Of a stretch of 15,110 nucleotides of DNA, positions 12,302-15,110 are shown in pieces; the stretch's first letter is position 1; every line of letters starts with the position of its first letter. Made by a program: the position numbers and the translations under genes. This stretch comes from Bacteroidota bacterium. Its GTDB lineage: Bacteria > Bacteroidota > Bacteroidia > Flavobacteriales > Flavobacteriaceae. The DNA is taken from the NCBI GenBank assembly GCA_006227965.1, contig SBFL01000398.1:1-15110 (forward strand), given 5' to 3'. The notes below the pieces were generated by a model. It ran no database searches. It was not told the DNA's origin and saw nothing but the letters and a program-made list of their open reading frames with translations.

Positions 12302-15110
12302 ATGAAGTTCAAAGAGTACAAAAAACTGGATCTCCCGAAGGTTGCTGAAGACATACTTAATTTTTGGAAATCCGGAGCGATTTTCGAAAAAAGCATCAGC
12401 ACTCGGGAAGGAGGCAGGCCATTCGTGTTCTACGAAGGCCCGCCCTCAGCCAATGGCATGCCAGGGATTCACCATGTGATGGCCCGGACCATCAAGGATA
12501 TATTCCCCCGCTACAAGACCATGAAGGGTTACCAGGTGAAGCGAAAGGCCGGATGGGATACCCATGGCCTGCCCATCGAACTCGGTGTGGAAAAAGAACT
12601 GGGGATTACCAAGGAGGATATCGGCACCAAAATTTCCATCGAATCTTACAATGAGGCCTGCAAAAAGGCTGTAATGCGCTATACGGATGTCTGGAATGAC
12701 ATGACCGAGAAGATCGGTTATTGGGTGGACATGAGAGATCCTTATATCACCTACAAGCCGAAGTATATGGAAACGGTTTGGTGGCTGCTGAAAGAAATCT
12801 ACGACAAGGGACTCATCTACAAGGGGTATACCATTCAGCCGTATTCCCCCAAGGCAGGTACCGGGCTGAGCTCCCACGAGCTCAACCAGCCAGGGACCTA
12901 TCAGGATATAACAGACACCACTGTTACAGCCCAGTTCGAGGCTGTGGCAGAATCCCTCCCCGGGTTCCTCAGGGAGGAGGCGGGAAAAATCTATTTCCTG
13001 GCCTGGACCACCACCCCATGGACCCTTCCATCGAACACAGCCCTGACGGTAGGTCCGAAAATCGATTACGTCCTGGTGGAAACCTACAACCAGTACACCT
13101 ACCAGCCCATAAAGGTGATTCTCGCCAAGTCCCTGGTGCCCCTTCAGTTTGGAAGTAGGTTCCAGGAGGTGCCCAGTGGGGAGGCCTGGCCGGAATACAC
13201 CTCTGACGACAAAAAGATTCCCTATCGGACCCTTATTGAATTCAAGGGGTCTGAGCTGCTTGGGATCCGCTACCGACAGCTGCTTGAGTACGCCCTGCCC
13301 TACGAACATCCTGAAAATGCATTCCGGGTGATTGCAGGGGATTTTGTCACCACGGAGGATGGAACAGGGATAGTTCACACGGCCCCGACATTCGGCGCGG
13401 ACGACATGCAGGTGGCCAGGGAGGCAGTGCCGCCCGTGCCCCCCATGCTGGTGCTGGACCAGGCAGGGAATCCGGTTCCTTTGGTGGACCTGCAGGGGAA
13501 GTTCCGTCCCGAAATGGGGGAGCTCGCAGGCAAGTACGTAAAGAATGAGTACTATGCGGAAGGGGAAGCCCCGGAGCGCTCTGTGGATGTCGAGATTGCC
13601 ATAAAGCTGAAGGAGGAGAACAAGGCCTTCAAGGTCGAAAAATACGTGCACAGCTATCCGAATTGCTGGAGGACGGACAAGCCCGTGCTGTATTACCCGC
13701 TGGATTCCTGGTTCATCAAGGTCACCGAGGTGCGGGACCGGATGTATGAACTCAACCAGCAGATCAACTGGAAGCCAAAAGCCACAGGGGAAGGCCGGTT
13801 CGGGAACTGGCTTTCCACAGCCAATGACTGGAACCTCTCCCGCTCACGGTACTGGGGGATCCCCCTGCCGATCTGGAGGACTGAGGACGGTCAGGAAGAA
13901 ATGATTATTGGATCGGCGGCTCAGCTGAAAGCCGAGATCGGCAAAGCCCTGGAGGCCGGTTTCATGGAGGTGGACCCCTTTCCTGACTTTGTGCCTGGAG
14001 ACATGTCGGAAGAAAATTACGACCGTATTGACCTCCATAAGAATATTGTGGATGGTATTACCCTGGTTTCACCTTCGGGAATACCCATGAAAAGGGAAAA
14101 CGACCTGATCGACGTGTGGTTTGACAGTGGCTCCATGCCCTACGCCCAGTGGCACTATCCTTTTGAGAACAGGGATTTAATAGATTCAGGAGCTTATTTT
14201 CCGGCAGATTTTATCGCCGAGGGGGTGGACCAGACTCGGGGATGGTTTTACACGCTCCATGCCATTGCTACCATGGCATTTGATTCAATCGCCTACAGGA
14301 ACGTGGTCTCAAACGGCCTGGTCCTGGATAAGGACGGCAAAAAGATGTCCAAACGGCTTGGCAATGCTGCGGATCCCTTTGAAACGATTCAAAGCCATGG
14401 GCCGGATGCCACCCGCTGGTATATGATTTCCAATGCCAACCCCTGGGACAACCTGAAATTCGATATGGACGGGATCGTGGAGGTAAAGCGTAAATTCTTC
14501 GGGACCCTTTACAATACCTATTCCTTTTTCGCCCTGTATGCCAATATAGACGGGTTTGACTACCGGGAAGCGGAAATTCCCCTGGGAGAGCGACCGGAAA
14601 TCGACCGGTGGATCCTTTCGGAGCTGAACACCCTGATCCTGGAAACGGACAGTGCCTATGAAGATTATGAGCCAACCCGGGCGGCACGGATGATCTCCGA
14701 TTTCGTTCAGGAAAACCTCAGTAACTGGTATGTAAGGCTTTGCCGCAGGCGTTTTTGGAAAGGGGACTACGGTCAGGATAAGATCTCGGCATACCAGACA
14801 CTGTTTACCTGCCTGAAGACGGTTTCAGAGCTGGCGGCCCCAATTGCTCCCTTTTTCATGGAACAGCTCTACAGGGACCTGATGGGCGGGGTGGTGCTTG
14901 AAGGGCATGAAAGTGTCCACCTGGCCTGGTATCCACAGGCGAATACGGAATTGATCGACAAGGAACTCGAGGCAAAAATGCTTAAAGCCCAGACGATCAG
15001 TTCCCTAGTTCTTTCCATTCGCCAGAAGGAGAAGATTAAGGTTCGCCAGCCGTTGCAGAAGGTGATGATCCCCGTGCTTGATTCCCGTCAGAGAAGGGAG
15101 ATCGAAGCAG
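12302..15110 (+). CDS. ileS: Isoleucyl-tRNA synthetase, type 2-like, partial (C-terminus outside window)
   Basis: Class I aminoacyl-tRNA synthetase charging tRNA-Ile; 936 codons are present of about 1,130-1,150 expected, open at the right edge. Seen: N-terminal YEGPPSANGMPGIHHVMART (44-63), where the HIGH signature reads GIHH (55-58); AGWDTHGLPIELGVEKELG; the CP1 editing domain with WTTTPWTLPSN (235-245) and DFVTTEDGTGIVHTAPTFGADD (residues 347-368, with Asp367/368 near the amino-acid carboxyl site); WNLSRSRYWGIPLPIW; DVWFDSGS; GVDQTRGWFYTLH; the KMSKS loop as KMSKR (681-685); and the anticodon-binding helical domain from about 700. KMSKR and overall style place it with the type 2, eukaryote-like group common in Bacteroidota. 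No frameshift or stop was seen. The ATG at 12302 gives the usual N-terminus. Editing appears intact. The altered HIGH motif is discussed in the findings. Confidence 0.95.
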   Translation, partial: MKFKEYKKLDLPKVAEDILNFWKSGAIFEKSISTREGGRPFVFYEGPPSANGMPGIHHVMARTIKDIFPRYKTMKGYQVKRKAGWDTHGLPIELGVEKELGITKEDIGTKISIESYNEACKKAVMRYTDVWNDMTEKIGYWVDMRDPYITYKPKYMETVWWLLKEIYDKGLIYKGYTIQPYSPKAGTGLSSHELNQPGTYQDITDTTVTAQFEAVAESLPGFLREEAGKIYFLAWTTTPWTLPSNTALTVGPKIDYVLVETYNQYTYQPIKVILAKSLVPLQFGSRFQEVPSGEAWPEYTSDDKKIPYRTLIEFKGSELLGIRYRQLLEYALPYEHPENAFRVIAGDFVTTEDGTGIVHTAPTFGADDMQVAREAVPPVPPMLVLDQAGNPVPLVDLQGKFRPEMGELAGKYVKNEYYAEGEAPERSVDVEIAIKLKEENKAFKVEKYVHSYPNCWRTDKPVLYYPLDSWFIKVTEVRDRMYELNQQINWKPKATGEGRFGNWLSTANDWNLSRSRYWGIPLPIWRTEDGQEEMIIGSAAQLKAEIGKALEAGFMEVDPFPDFVPGDMSEENYDRIDLHKNIVDGITLVSPSGIPMKRENDLIDVWFDSGSMPYAQWHYPFENRDLIDSGAYFPADFIAEGVDQTRGWFYTLHAIATMAFDSIAYRNVVSNGLVLDKDGKKMSKRLGNAADPFETIQSHGPDATRWYMISNANPWDNLKFDMDGIVEVKRKFFGTLYNTYSFFALYANIDGFDYREAEIPLGERPEIDRWILSELNTLILETDSAYEDYEPTRAARMISDFVQENLSNWYVRLCRRRFWKGDYGQDKISAYQTLFTCLKTVSELAAPIAPFFMEQLYRDLMGGVVLEGHESVHLAWYPQANTELIDKELEAKMLKAQTISSLVLSIRQKEKIKVRQPLQKVMIPVLDSRQRREIEA

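Noticed and set aside
12446..13651. 401-residue minus-strand open frame
   Set aside because: It lies antisense within ileS, whose forward frame carries all synthetase motifs; the antisense protein is Gly/His/Leu-rich with no recognisable family.
1..15110. Mobile elements, CRISPR arrays, tRNA or rRNA genes, anti-phage system
   Set aside because: No transposase, integrase, regularly spaced repeats, cloverleaf, or defence-type protein domain was found by reading both strands.

Overview
The window looks like a piece of a Bacteroidota chromosome, most likely from a mid-GC, probably marine member of the Flavobacteriaceae. The evidence is the gene families, the lack of clear Shine-Dalgarno sequences, several close or exact matches to the Bacteroidota -7 promoter element TAnnTTTG, and the combination of a CarboxypepD_reg-type TonB-dependent receptor with a Bacteroidota-style isoleucyl-tRNA synthetase. 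I see no rRNA, tRNA, CRISPR array, transposase or phage gene. No gene-free stretch exceeds 300 bases; the longest is the 152-base recO-receptor/ileS intergenic region.

Region 1 (1-3340, minus strand) reads right to left as a compact four-gene run: an NMO-type flavin oxidoreductase, a bestrophin-family ion channel, a YheT-type alpha/beta hydrolase, and, after a 45-base gap carrying a 9-bp direct repeat, a lipoprotein c-type cytochrome cut by the window edge. The hydrolase start and channel stop overlap (TAATG). The cytochrome resembles those found next to clade II nitrous oxide reductase genes in flavobacteria, so a nos locus may lie just outside the window; this is inference.

Region 2 (3341-5445) holds a thioesterase remnant broken after about 50 residues, running into the 3' end of a DMT/EamA transporter gene. 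That transporter is translationally coupled (4-base overlap) to an upstream ArsC/Spx-like gene. A DinB-like metalloprotein gene is divergent from the ArsC-like gene.

Region 3 (5446-8981) holds an RsiV-like (DUF3298) lipoprotein divergent from a cystathionine gamma-synthase/lyase-type PLP enzyme, each with its own -7 element. The NADP-type glutamate dehydrogenase gene gdhA follows, with its own promoter and an inverted repeat, and ends at a good intrinsic terminator. Sulfur amino acid and ammonium assimilation genes therefore sit side by side but appear to be separate transcription units.

Region 4 (8982-15110) has recO overlapped by 17 bases by a TonB-dependent outer-membrane receptor gene, then a long inverted repeat and promoter, then ileS, truncated by the right edge. 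The isoleucyl-tRNA synthetase carries a rearranged HIGH signature (GIHH in place of HIGH), the most striking protein feature here. The inverted repeat just upstream of ileS, abutting its putative -7 element, is the most striking non-coding feature. I do not see a wholly novel multi-gene system in this window; most genes are ordinary chromosomal housekeeping or accessory genes.
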